Assembly: GCA_023078685.1 (NCBI GenBank)
Contig: JALGAS010000001.1
Span: 7,068,001-7,132,000, forward strand
Origin: Neopestalotiopsis rosae
Taxonomy: Eukaryota; Ascomycota; Sordariomycetes; Amphisphaeriales; Sporocadaceae
Length of the DNA stretch: 64,000 nt
Reading direction: 5' to 3'
The notes beneath the pieces are model-generated. The model did no database searches, had not been told where the DNA came from, and was given only the letters and a program-made list of their open reading frames with translations. Each line of letters starts with the position of its first letter. The stretch's first letter is position 1. The translations under genes were made by a program, and so were the position numbers. Positions 12,497 through 22,200 of the stretch are shown here, piece after piece.

Positions 12497-14992
12497 ATGT
12501 CTACCGTCAGCAAGGACAGCGGCAGTAGCAAGAAAGGAAAGGAGACAACAAAGGCCACTCAGGAACAGACACCCCAAGAATCCCCCACTCAAGCTATGAG
12601 TATTGACTCCGATGGAGACGACGACTTCGAAGTCTCCAAGGAACAGTACGAAAGCATTCTTCGGGAAATCAAGCGACTCCAGCGAGAGGAGGATCGCAAG
12701 GCCAAACTCATTCAGGAACTCCAGGATTCCAACACCGCTATGCGAGGAGCAGCCAACATCATCACCACGCCAATCCAGAAGACTGATGGGCTCAAGTTCA
12801 ACACTCCCGCACCTTATGATGGAACGCCTGGAGGGCTCAAAGGATACCTTGCCCAAGTCCGCGCCTATCACTCCTTCCACATGGGAAGCTTCCAGAATGA
12901 CCTTCAGAGGATCGTTCACGCAGCATCCTTCTTGAAAGGACGCGCCCTCGCGTGGTTCGAACCATACCTCTCTGAAGCAAGCGAACATGGATGGATGTTG
13001 AGCCAGTGCAAGGCAGAGACACAGAAGATCTTCGGAACCTATGCCGGATTCGAAGAAGCACTCAAATCACTATTCCAAGATCCTGACGAGAAGAGACAAG
13101 CCGAACGAGAACTTGAGAACCTCAAGCAGAAAGCATCCGCGTCAGTATACACTGCAGAATTCAAGCGGATCACCGCTCGCATGGACTGCACCGACGACAC
13201 ACGCATCATGCTATACTATCAAGGTCTCAAGGAAGAAGTCAAGGATGAGATCAGTAGGATCTTGTACCTACCTACCGACTTCACCCAGTACGCGGAACTT
13301 GTGGTACGCATTGACAACCAACTATACGCTCGACGGTCTGAAAAGAAACAAACCCCGAAATACCAGAGCCGTACCACCGCCAACATGGGAAGACCCCGAC
13401 AAAACGGATATAACAACCGAAACCGCGACTGGAAGAACAAGACGTCATACGGACAACACAGCGGACCCATGGACCTTGACGCTACCCAGCGAAAGGACAA
13501 ATCCAAGGTCAAGTGCTACAACTGCGGGAAAATGGGACACTACGCGAGCGAGTGCAACCAACCAAAGAAACTGGGATTTAAACCAGTGCCAGAGGGCAAG
13601 AAGCAGATCTACAGCACCAAGCGAGAAGAAGTACCCCACGACTCTCTCTCCTGGACGGCGTGCTACGACGACGAATGTCGAACGCATAAATCCAGCAAGC
13701 GAGACAGTGGATGGTACCCCAAGCAACCAAGAACCCTAGCCGCCGCGACGCGCCTGGGAAGGAATGTCCACATCGGATCAGAAGGACAACTGGTAGACAG
13801 CGATAGCGACACTATCGGCAGCGCTTCAGAGAACGAAGGCTACCACCAAGTCAGAGAAGCAGAACAACAGCTTCGACAGCAACAAACGACCCCATCTGTG
13901 GACGACACTAGCAGCGATGAGGAGGATACCTACGAACCCATGGACACCGACTACAAGGGAAGAAGGGAACTCATCACGAAACTAGAAACCTCCACTAGGG
14001 ATGAACTCGAACGGGAATTCAGACAAACCCGACGAATCGACACCAATGCCCAGTTTACTCTCTCTGCCGTGGAGATGTACGGCACGGGGCAACAACTAGC
14101 AGAAATCCTCCAGAAAACCACCGACACCCCATGGGAGCAGAGAACCCCGGGAGCCAAATTTGGAGACGACCCCCGACTCAGCATCAAGCACCCTCAGCAC
14201 CACCAGATCGCGTGGGTAGGATGCATCGACCCGGGATGCGACGAACACCTTGAAAACAAAACATCTCAAGGAGTATTCCCACTACGAATGGGAAAAGACG
14301 CCATTTGCTACCCCCATCTAGCTGAGCACGCAGGAAAGGCAGAAGTAAGCTACTGCGACGCACGAGGATATGTCGTACTTGCTTTGCACCCTAGACCACC
14401 GCAGTGCTCGATCAACGAGAAAAAACCATGGTGGACATGCCCACAGGATGACTGCATACGCCATATGCAAAACAAAGCAGAAGCATGGAAACGCATCAGA
14501 GACCTGAGAATATCAGGAAAGCTCAAGATTGAACCAGTGGAAGAAACTTTCGATGTCCGGAACGTAATGAATACCACCCGGAAAGAACCTCCACAGCCAC
14601 TCCGACACACGGTCACCATGATATCCGAAGAAACCAACGAACAAATCAAGAAGACATTCACATTACCCCAGCAACCAACGAAGGAAGAACCTTCGCAGAA
14701 AGAATTCAACGATAAACTAGCCCAGCTTGAGGCACGATATCAAGAGGAAGGACAAGAGAAGCCACCCTCTTGGGAACTTCGGATAGAAGCATTGAATGAG
14801 CTAGCAAGAGAGCTACGCTCACCCAGACAAACCCCTGGAACGCAGGACGAAGACACAGGCGACGCACACTACCGCCAGAAGAGAAATGAGACCCGAGAAC
14901 AAAGGGATCAACGGATACTCACCAGCGCCGAGAAGCGACGCGCCAACAGACGAATCAACAAGGATTCGGGAAACGACCTGGACCACTTTTAA
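12497..14992 (+). CDS. gag: Gag polyprotein of the chromovirus
   Basis: Predicted 831 aa, starting at the first ATG 59 bp after the 5' LTR. A coiled-coil-like acidic/basic N-terminus (to about residue 90) is followed by a retrotransposon Gag capsid region (about 95-290, with WFEPYLSE and FKRITARM). A basic linker leads to a CCHC zinc knuckle, CYNCGKMGHYASEC, at about 340-353. The C-terminal half is unusually long and carries three copies of the pattern W-x2-C-x4-C-x2-H-x3-K at about residues 384, 571 and 644 (WTACYDDECRTH, WVGCIDPGCDEH, WWTCPQDDCIRH). Gag forms the virus-like particle and packages RNA. The last codons contain the slippery heptamer used to propose -1 frameshifting into pol. 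The role of the C-terminal Cys/His repeats is unknown. Confidence 0.93.
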   Translation: MSTVSKDSGSSKKGKETTKATQEQTPQESPTQAMSIDSDGDDDFEVSKEQYESILREIKRLQREEDRKAKLIQELQDSNTAMRGAANIITTPIQKTDGLKFNTPAPYDGTPGGLKGYLAQVRAYHSFHMGSFQNDLQRIVHAASFLKGRALAWFEPYLSEASEHGWMLSQCKAETQKIFGTYAGFEEALKSLFQDPDEKRQAERELENLKQKASASVYTAEFKRITARMDCTDDTRIMLYYQGLKEEVKDEISRILYLPTDFTQYAELVVRIDNQLYARRSEKKQTPKYQSRTTANMGRPRQNGYNNRNRDWKNKTSYGQHSGPMDLDATQRKDKSKVKCYNCGKMGHYASECNQPKKLGFKPVPEGKKQIYSTKREEVPHDSLSWTACYDDECRTHKSSKRDSGWYPKQPRTLAAATRLGRNVHIGSEGQLVDSDSDTIGSASENEGYHQVREAEQQLRQQQTTPSVDDTSSDEEDTYEPMDTDYKGRRELITKLETSTRDELEREFRQTRRIDTNAQFTLSAVEMYGTGQQLAEILQKTTDTPWEQRTPGAKFGDDPRLSIKHPQHHQIAWVGCIDPGCDEHLENKTSQGVFPLRMGKDAICYPHLAEHAGKAEVSYCDARGYVVLALHPRPPQCSINEKKPWWTCPQDDCIRHMQNKAEAWKRIRDLRISGKLKIEPVEETFDVRNVMNTTRKEPPQPLRHTVTMISEETNEQIKKTFTLPQQPTKEEPSQKEFNDKLAQLEARYQEEGQEKPPSWELRIEALNELARELRSPRQTPGTQDEDTGDAHYRQKRNETREQRDQRILTSAEKRRANRRINKDSGNDLDHF
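14968..14974 (+). promoter_or_regulatory. Candidate -1 ribosomal frameshift site (G GGA AAC)
   Basis: The heptamer GGGAAAC sits in the gag frame as tcG GGA AAC, 15 nt before the gag stop (14990-14992). The pol frame is -1 relative to gag and is open from 14890 through 15082 onward, so slippage here fuses Gag to Pol. Four nt downstream, TGGACC (14979-14984) can pair with GGTCCA at 15005-15010 or with a second GGTCCA at 15020-15025, giving a candidate stimulatory stem. GGGAAAC is a known slippery site of some retroviruses; its use here is inferred. Confidence 0.65.
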
Positions 14993-15081
14993 AGAGGCAA
15001 AAGCGGTCCACCACAGAAAGGTCCATCTGTGCCACCAACGGCACCAAGCTACACGATCACCTAACGATCCCGATCAGGATC

Positions 15082-18000
15082 ATGAACCAAGAAATACGAG
15101 CCCTGGTAGACACGGGAGCTCAAGGAATTTTTATCTCCCCAAGAATCGTCAATAAACTTAAGGTACCATGGAAATGGAAGAAGACGCCCTACACACTCAA
15201 CACTGTTGATGGACAACCTATATCTTATGGAGATGGAATTGTTGACATGGAGACTGCGCATATTCAAGTCTACATCCAAGACCATAAGGAGGAACTCACG
15301 TGCGACATCACAGAAATCACGGACTACGATGTAGTCCTAGGGATAACCTGGTTGAAGGAGAGCTGTCCCCGAGTGAACTGGAAAACAGGCCAATTCCAGT
15401 GGGATTTACCAGGAATAGAGTCAGCCCCTGAGGAGAGTTTGAAGAACAAACCCTCAAGCGACCCTGAGACACTTGGATTTTACCTTATGACCAAGCATGT
15501 CAAGCCGAAACTCGACACTGTAGTACCCGAAGAGTACCAAGAGTTCAGCGACCTGTTCAGCGGAGTGCTGAAAACAGGATTACCAAAGCACACAAGATAC
15601 GACCATGAAATACCCCTCCAGGAAGGAAAGGAACCCCATTTCATGCCGACATACCCAGTAAAACCTCAGCATGAGGAAGCGTTGAAAGAATACCTCAACG
15701 ACATGACCCAGAAAGGATGGATTACAGAATCCACCTCACCAGCAGGATACCCTATACTTTTCGTACCCAAGAAAAGCAAAGACGGGAAACCCAAATGGAG
15801 ACCTTGCATCGACTATCGCAAGCTTAACGATATCACGATCAAGAACCGATACCCCCTTCCTTTGATCAAGGACCTACGCGACAAGTTGCACGGAGCCAAG
15901 TGGTTTACGGCCCTAGACTTGCCCAATGCGTACGGATTGATCAGAATTAAGGAAGGAGAAGAATGGAAGACCGCATTCCGTTGCAAATACGGACATTTCG
16001 AATACAAGGTTATGCCTTTCGGCCTAACCAACGCACCAGCAAGTTTTCAAAACATGATCAACGATGTCCTTCGGGAATACCTCGACAAGTTCGTAGTAGT
16101 ATATCTCGATGATATACTCATCTACTCCAAAGACCTCGAAGAACACAAGCAACATGTCAAAATAGTGTTACAGAAACTGCAGGACGCGAACCTGCTAGTC
16201 AACCCCGAGAAAAGCGAATTCCATAAGAAAGAAGTCACCTTCGTAGGATACGTCGTATCCCCCGGAGAAGTCAAAATGGAACCATCCAAGATTGCAGCAG
16301 TAAGAGACTGGCCTACCCCGAAAACGGTAACAGAAGTCAGATCCTTCTTAGGACTCGTAAACTTCTACCGAATGTTCATCAGGAACCTCGGAGGCATAGC
16401 CGCACCTCTCACGCACCTGACGAAAAAGGATGTACCCTTCATTTGGACAACCAAGGAACAAGAAACGTTCGAACAAATCAAGGAAGCCATTACGGATGAA
16501 CCAGTAATGCGCATGGCAGACCCAGAACGGGAGTTCGAAGTCGAGACAGATGCCTCGGACTACGCCATGGGTGGACAGCTCACACAAAAGGACGACAATG
16601 GGAAACCACACCCTGTCGCCTTCTACAGCAAGAAGTTCACCAAGGAACAACTCAACTACCAGATCCATGACAAGGAACTAATGGCAATTATCGAAGCCTT
16701 CAAGGAATGGAGACACTATCTTAGTGGAACCAACTACAAGGTCCAAGTCTACACCGATCACAAGAACCTCGCCTCGTTCACAACCAGCAAAGAACTCAAC
16801 AAGCGACAAATCAGATGGGCAGAGTTCTTGGCAGACTTCAACTTCGAAATCAGCTATCGAAGAGGAACTGAAAACGGAAGAGCCGATGCGCTCAGCCGAC
16901 GACCAGATCATTATCAGGATACGCCCAAGGAGGCACACACCCTTTTTACCATGGAAGAAAACGGGAAACTGGTCCCGACCATGAATCTCTATGCAACCAT
17001 GAGCATAACCAACCATAACAGCTGGACGGAACGCATGACTAAGTGCCCAGATCCAGATGACAACCTAGTAGGGAGACACGATCCCAGCCAACAGCACTAT
17101 AACGGGAAGATCAAAATCAAGGAACCACTACTCCAAGAGCTAATCAAAGATTACCACGAGTCACCGACTAGTGGACACCAAGGAGTGTTCAAGACAACCA
17201 AGCGAATCCAACAACACTTCGATTACCCACAGCTGCGGAAACACGTCAGCAACATCATCAAGGAATGCGATTTATGCAATAAGGCAAAATCAGCACGACA
17301 CAAGCAATATGGACAGTTGCAACCCATACCGCCACCAGACAGAGCATGGAAATCTATCGCTCTAGACTTCATCGTGAAGCTACCACTATCAAGGGAACCC
17401 TTAACTGGAGTATTCTACGATAGCATCCTAGTATTCACCGAACGACTCACGAAGTACGCATACTTCCTCCCATACAAGGAAGCAAGTAACGCAGAAGAAT
17501 TGGCATACACCTTCCTACGGACGATCGCCAGCAGACACGGATTACCAGACGAAATCATCTCCGATCGAGACAAGCTATTCACATCGAATTTCTGGAAATC
17601 ACTCATCAGTCAGTTAGGATGCAATCACAAGTTATCCACCGCCTTTCACCCACAAACCGATGGACAAACAGAACGAGCCAACCAAGTACTCGAAGAATAC
17701 CTCAGATGCTATGTCAATCATCAGCAAGACAATTGGGTCACACTATTGCCACTTGCGGAGTTTGCATACAACAGTGCAGTACGAGAACCCACCGGAATGT
17801 CACCGTTCTACGCCAATTACGGCTTCGAACCCGACATCACCAAAGAACCAATCAGAGGAAAAGGACTTGCACCACACGCCATTCAGCGTGTAGACCAGCT
17901 CAAACACCTGCAAGCACAACTCCAGAAAGACCTTATCATGGCCCAAAGCAAGACCAAAGAAAGACATGATAGGAAGAAGATTGAGGGACCAATCTTTGCG

Positions 18001-18456
18001 GAGGGAGACAAAGTCTACCTTCTACGCAAGAACATCAAAACCAAGCGACCAAGCGACAAACTCGACTTCAAGAAACTCGGAGCATTCATAATCGAGAAGA
18101 AGATCTCGGATGTCAATTACCGTCTCAAGTTACCAAAAACTATGAGAAACCACCGAACCTTCCATATCTCATTGCTAGAGCCAGCACCAAAGAACGCTAA
18201 AGTCGACGAAACGCTAGAAACAGAACCCGATCAGCAAGAATACGTCGTTGAGGAAATCATCGACCATAAGAAAGTCGGACGGGGATACCAATTCCACGTT
18301 AAATGGAAAGACTACCCACCTGAGGAAAACACTTGGGAACCTAGGAAGCATGTTGAGGGCTGCGCCGCTCTTGACCAGTATCTCCGGTCTCAACAAGAGG
18401 ACCAAGATCTACAAAATCACTTCCGAAACCAAGTGAAGACCAATCCACCTCGTTAG
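15082..18456 (+). CDS. pol: Pol polyprotein: protease, RT, RNase H, integrase, chromodomain
   Basis: From the first ATG the protein has 1124 aa. The same frame is open back to 14890, so a Gag-Pol fusion by -1 frameshift at 14968 is more likely than independent initiation. Retropepsin: LVDTGAQG near residue 8. Reverse transcriptase: MPFGLTNAPASFQ and the catalytic YLDD near 340. RNase H: TDASDYAMGG near 489 and YTDHKNL near 555. Integrase: an HHCC zinc domain (H...H...CDLC, about 690-735), a DDE core with LDFIVKL, ISDRDKLFTSNFW and GQTERANQ, and a GPY/F-like module LDFKKLGAFIIEKK. C-terminal chromodomain about 1052-1103: YVVEEIIDHK ... FHVKWKDYPPEENTWEP. In chromoviruses the chromodomain steers integration to modified chromatin. 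No internal stop or frameshift was seen. Confidence 0.96.
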   Translation: MNQEIRALVDTGAQGIFISPRIVNKLKVPWKWKKTPYTLNTVDGQPISYGDGIVDMETAHIQVYIQDHKEELTCDITEITDYDVVLGITWLKESCPRVNWKTGQFQWDLPGIESAPEESLKNKPSSDPETLGFYLMTKHVKPKLDTVVPEEYQEFSDLFSGVLKTGLPKHTRYDHEIPLQEGKEPHFMPTYPVKPQHEEALKEYLNDMTQKGWITESTSPAGYPILFVPKKSKDGKPKWRPCIDYRKLNDITIKNRYPLPLIKDLRDKLHGAKWFTALDLPNAYGLIRIKEGEEWKTAFRCKYGHFEYKVMPFGLTNAPASFQNMINDVLREYLDKFVVVYLDDILIYSKDLEEHKQHVKIVLQKLQDANLLVNPEKSEFHKKEVTFVGYVVSPGEVKMEPSKIAAVRDWPTPKTVTEVRSFLGLVNFYRMFIRNLGGIAAPLTHLTKKDVPFIWTTKEQETFEQIKEAITDEPVMRMADPEREFEVETDASDYAMGGQLTQKDDNGKPHPVAFYSKKFTKEQLNYQIHDKELMAIIEAFKEWRHYLSGTNYKVQVYTDHKNLASFTTSKELNKRQIRWAEFLADFNFEISYRRGTENGRADALSRRPDHYQDTPKEAHTLFTMEENGKLVPTMNLYATMSITNHNSWTERMTKCPDPDDNLVGRHDPSQQHYNGKIKIKEPLLQELIKDYHESPTSGHQGVFKTTKRIQQHFDYPQLRKHVSNIIKECDLCNKAKSARHKQYGQLQPIPPPDRAWKSIALDFIVKLPLSREPLTGVFYDSILVFTERLTKYAYFLPYKEASNAEELAYTFLRTIASRHGLPDEIISDRDKLFTSNFWKSLISQLGCNHKLSTAFHPQTDGQTERANQVLEEYLRCYVNHQQDNWVTLLPLAEFAYNSAVREPTGMSPFYANYGFEPDITKEPIRGKGLAPHAIQRVDQLKHLQAQLQKDLIMAQSKTKERHDRKKIEGPIFAEGDKVYLLRKNIKTKRPSDKLDFKKLGAFIIEKKISDVNYRLKLPKTMRNHRTFHISLLEPAPKNAKVDETLETEPDQQEYVVEEIIDHKKVGRGYQFHVKWKDYPPEENTWEPRKHVEGCAALDQYLRSQQEDQDLQNHFRNQVKTNPPR

Positions 18457-18952
18457 AAACCCCCATAGACTGAAGGTCCTCCACCACGAAGTGCTCGTGG
18501 CTATCCAAGGCAGGCAACAGACCATCCTCCTTGTCCAGCTCCTCCATTCCTCGCTGGAACAACTCGGACCCCTTCGCCTTCGCACGAGCACGGATCTTTC
18601 GGATACGAGATAACCGACCAGCAGCAGCGGCTAAAGAAGACTGAAGTTCTGCCATCTTCTCGTGAAGAGCCAGCAGATCATCACTAGCTTCCTCTTCCTC
18701 CTTCTCCAACTTCTGTTGCTGATCCAACACCTTTCGGAGAGAAGACGCTACCAGAACACCATCGCACTTCCGAGTCGGATGACGGATGCACTCCAGACAT
18801 CGATTCGACCTTTCCTCCGACATGACGCAAGTCGTCTTATTTTTCCAGCAAGGCGTGCAAGGCATATCGGCAGCACGACCGTTCTTTTTCACAAATTCCA
18901 AAAGGTTTAAGCGCTCGAGTGTTTTACGAGCAGGGACTGAAGGATCTGACAT
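18341..18952 (-). CDS. Antisense zinc-cluster/coiled-coil ORF inside the retrotransposon
   Basis: A 203-aa ORF on the strand opposite gag-pol, starting at an ATG in the pol-LTR interval and overlapping the last 116 bp of pol. Residues about 30-65 carry C-x2-C-x6-C-x9-C-x2-C-x7-C (CTPCWKNKTTC, then CLECIRHPTRKC), the spacing of a fungal Zn2Cys6 cluster. A predicted coiled coil rich in E, L and Q follows (about 75-110), then an arginine-rich stretch RIRKIRARAK and an acidic tail. The length, the cysteine pattern and the open frame in an interval with no pol coding argue that it is a real gene, perhaps a DNA- or RNA-binding regulator. Its function is unknown. It may be expressed from antisense promoter activity near the 3' LTR. 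Confidence 0.68.
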   Translation of the reverse strand: MSDPSVPARKTLERLNLLEFVKKNGRAADMPCTPCWKNKTTCVMSEERSNRCLECIRHPTRKCDGVLVASSLRKVLDQQQKLEKEEEEASDDLLALHEKMAELQSSLAAAAGRLSRIRKIRARAKAKGSELFQRGMEELDKEDGLLPALDSHEHFVVEDLQSMGVSNEVDWSSLGFGSDFVDLGPLVETGDTGQERRSPQHAS

Positions 18953-19088
18953 GATGAGCACCCATCACAAGGAAAGCAAGAAGGGAAGGATATGGAAGGG
19001 AACTTAAGGGACACGGCACAGATGGGGACGCGACCTACTTATGCGGCCTAAGTCTTTCGAGGACAAAAGACATGGAGAAGGGAGCTGA

Positions 19089-19600
19089 TGTTACGAACAT
19101 GCACCCTTGCAGAAGGACAAACAACTGTGTTGGCGCTTAAGAAGGTATGCTGCGGGGCAGTGACCACGGCCCTGGCCAAAAGACCCAGCCACCCCCGCCA
19201 GCTGTCAACAAGTGTTGACAGGATCATGGCCTTGGCAATGATCCATTGGCATGGATCACAAGGATCATTGTGATCCATAAGATCCAAGAACAAAGGGGAT
19301 CATACTTGTTGGTATGATCCAAGCAAACATCAGTGAGGGAATGAATGGATATATTAGGGAGGGATTTCCTACGGTTACATAGACAGTCATTACCTCAGTG
19401 ATCAATCTAAGCATCTATCTTACCCATAGGTGAAGCATTCAATACGCTTTGACGACTACACTTGTGAATCATTTCAGGACCACCATCTTCAGTTACTCAT
19501 TGCTCAGTTCAGTATCTTGGCTAGCGTTCCCTGTTAGCATAAACCCCCAACACCTCTTATACTCAGGTTTATTCTAGAAACCCGTAGTATAGTCGTTACA
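19089..19600 (+). repeat. 3' long terminal repeat
   Basis: 512 bp, reads the same as the 5' LTR at 11926-12437, and is followed by the target duplication AATGA (19601-19605). Confidence 0.95.
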
Positions 19601-19819
19601 AATGAATAGCGGATGCTATAGGAGACCTGAGCTAGGCTAGGCTGCTGCCGAACGATATGTAAGGTCGTGGCGTATCAACCGCACACAAACTCAGTCCGGG
19701 GGCGTCCGAGAGAGATTGTGGGCGATTAATCTGATTTCAAATTAAGCTTAAACGCCTTCTATTTCGCTTTTGCCTAGAATTGCTTTCCATAAAAATCGCG
19801 CATTAAAAGGGTGGAATAT

Positions 19820-20500
19820 TCGGTGAATGCCTTGCCGCCCGAAGCGTCCTGGAGCCTCGTCAGGCTATACCGCGCGGGTGGTAATGCTGCAGCTGCATGC
19901 TAAGACCTGATGTGCAGGGATAAAGGTGCGCCGAGATGTAATATTAACGAACCAGATCTGGTTCCAGCCCACTATATCTCTCAGAGCCTTGCCATAGTAA
20001 TCCCAATAATCGGTATTTTTAACCACTTATGTGATCAACCCTTTTGGAGTACGGGTATAATCATCGATGCCCGCATCGGAGACGGCCAAATTTATACCTA
20101 AAAGGCTTACTTCGGCAGCTCCCGCTGTAACCCGCCTTTTGGTCAGAAACTTTCAACCCACGCAAGCACTAACAAGCAGAAACAGAAACATTACCAGCCT
20201 CCTCGTCGAATAGTTCTAGTTTCACGAGCTCTTCATCCGAGGAGAAATAGAGATCCGCGAAATAATTAAACGTTAATTGGATGCAGGACAATCTCTTCTC
20301 CTTCGGGAAAGGTCAGCTAGTGAATATAACTAAGTGCTAAGAGCGCAACCAGCCCGTCATCCACATTAAACACGAGGACTAAAAGATCCTTCCAGTGTAT
20401 GCTGGGGGATGAGGACGCGCCGAGCTAAAGTACGATTTCCAGCCCATAGTCACTCTCGAAGCCGTACCACGGTAGTCCAGTAATAAGCAATTTAATCACT
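19820..20500. repeat. Degraded copies of the NLR upstream block
   Basis: Sequence at 19830-20010 resembles 4755-4940 and 20975-21170 (GAGCCTCGTCAGGCTATA..., then AACCAGATCTGGTTCCAGCC). A second, more diverged piece lies at about 20390-20480. Substitutions are mostly C to T and G to A. These are remnants of the duplicated receptor 5' flanks; no coding frame survives. Confidence 0.55.
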
Positions 20501-20639
20501 AATATGATTAATCTTTTTTAAGGTCGGATAGAATCATCAACCTCTAAGCTGCTAAACCATGATGCGAGTCTATGGCCAATACCCGCGGTTAGGAATTAAG
20601 CAATAAATAGTGAAGATCTCAAGTCATAAATTCACAGCT

Positions 20640-20850
20640 ATGCTGCATTGCCTATCGGGGAGCACAACGATAACGATATTGTCCACCGATTCGACCGAGA
20701 ATGCATGTATTATTGTCGTTCAGGGGCAAGCAACCGGGGTTATGCTACTCTTCGTTTAGAAATGAGGCTGTGGCGACGAGCTCGGTTTCCACGGCGCATA
20801 TCCAGCCGACCGTATAGATATTAGGATCTAATATATTGGCAATCGCGATT
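20640..20850 (-). pseudogene. Relic of a PNP_UDP exon 5' end
   Basis: Aligns by eye over its whole length with 4430-4635, the first 60 or so codons and upstream region of the intact PNP-NACHT-WD40 gene. It retains the segment for WICAVETELVA (20775-20815) and the region corresponding to the start codon near 20833, where ATG reads as ATA-like sequence. Several changes are C to T or G to A. It is followed upstream by spacer copy B, as in the intact units. It is a fragment only, with no downstream PNP or NACHT sequence. Confidence 0.7.
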
Positions 20851-20949
20851 AATATGCGTAATCAAGCATTATAGTAGGGAATATGCTCGATTAGCCTTTT
20901 AGCGTCGATATCTGGAATAATTTTTAATAATTAAAGACTTGGTAACTGG

Positions 20950-22200
20950 TAAAAGCGGGAGATTCAGAATACCTTTTTAACGCCAAAGGCATTCCAGAGC
21001 CTCGTCAGGTTATACGCCTTGGTGGCGATGCTGTAGCTGCATATTGAGACCTGCATGGCTTTTAAGGACTGAAAATGCCTTGCAAGGGGGTGAAATATGC
21101 ACCGAGCTGCAATATCGACGAACCAGATACGGTTCTAGCCCACCATTTCTTTGGAGTCCTGCCATAATAATTGGTGTTTCTGAACTCGAGTGGGTAATCT
21201 TTTGGGGCACGCATAACATTGGTAGTTTCCGAGCTATTGCGCCACAATTAGGTCTTTTATTGTGATATCTATTTAGTGATGCATAGATCGCGAAGATCTT
21301 ATAACGTGTTATATAGTAAAGTCACGTTTGTCGCAACGGCCGTATTGCATTTTCAAGCAAGTATAACTCGGCTGGTTATCGCTAGCAGTCTTTCTTGGCC
21401 AAACCCCGCTTCTTTGCTAACAAATAGTGGCCGCGTGTCAGACAGCCTGATCTATGCCTAAAAGCGCTAGACCCGGCAGCACCCGCTGCAACCTCACTGC
21501 AATCAAGATCATTTTTACACTTCTGTCTTATGCCATGACCACCGATTCGAATACGCAAATAACCAGTAGATCATACCCTTGATATTAGGAATTTGTATAG
21601 TTATCAATTCGTCACCGATCCGACTACTGGGCGGGCGGCCCCAGGACATGTCTACCTGGTGAAAGTGGCCCGTTTTCGCGACAGCCTGTGACACGGTAAC
21701 CTGTAGCTCTTGCACCGCGCTAGTGGTGGGGCGGCATTCCGTCCATAACGCTGACCATTTAAGTGGGGATTACGGGCATTCGAGCGTTATGTGACAGTTC
21801 ATGCTACGCTCGCTAAAGCTGGCTGGACATCATTTTGCTCCAATCAAGTTCAAGAACGTGGCCGCCTCGAACCACCAACAAAATGGTCCATACTGCATGG
21901 AATTGGTCCGCAAGCACGTTCAACGAAGCATCCTGGCACAGCTGAACATCAAGCGCGAATAGCACAAAATACAGCTGTACAATTGCACAGCAGAAGGCAA
22001 TAGTCAATCATCGCGTTGATAATCCGAAAATGATAAAGACGTCTTTGGATCACTCCTTTTCCCAAGTACAAAGCGTACACAGCTGAATGCGACATTATTT
22101 CCCCATATGTGGTCCTGCTGGCACTTGCTCTCAGCTGGCATTCGTGGCATTCGTGGCTGGGCTTCGTCCCCCGCAGTGTCTTGCACTGCCAGCCAAATGA
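20950..22200. repeat. Inter-NLR spacer repeat, copy B
   Basis: Long copy of the spacer between the PNP relic and the 3' end of the ANK receptor gene. The core (21600-21730) contains TACCTGGTGAAAGTGGCCCG. The outer part (20970-21440) matches 4745-5190, and the right part (about 21740-22200) matches 45640-46790 copy E. Downstream, at 22560-22660, a further block matches 36190-36290 and 47285-47380, the 3' flanks of the NACHT-WD40 relics. Confidence 0.72.

Larger units (their letters stand above)
11926..19600 (+). mobile_element. Full-length Ty3/gypsy chromovirus (LTR retrotransposon)
   Basis: The element is 7675 bp long: LTR, gag, pol with a C-terminal chromodomain, an antisense ORF, and LTR. 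Target-site duplication AATGA lies at 11921-11925 and 19601-19605. The two LTRs show no difference that I could see, and gag and pol are uninterrupted, so insertion is recent and the copy is potentially autonomous. A purine-rich run (GGAGAAGGGAG, 19074-19084) just before the 3' LTR is the likely polypurine tract. No standard tRNA primer-binding site starting TGG follows the 5' LTR (the sequence there is TTTTGATCACTC), so the priming mode is unresolved. The insertion lies next to a (TA)n palindrome at 11895-11919 and about 150 bp upstream of the start codon of the PNP-NACHT-ANK pseudogene. Confidence 0.96.

Noticed and set aside
12371..12988. 205-codon minus-strand frame over the 5' LTR and gag start
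   Set aside because: Lies opposite well supported gag coding, with no motif; unlike the ORF at 18341-18952, it has no coding-like signature.
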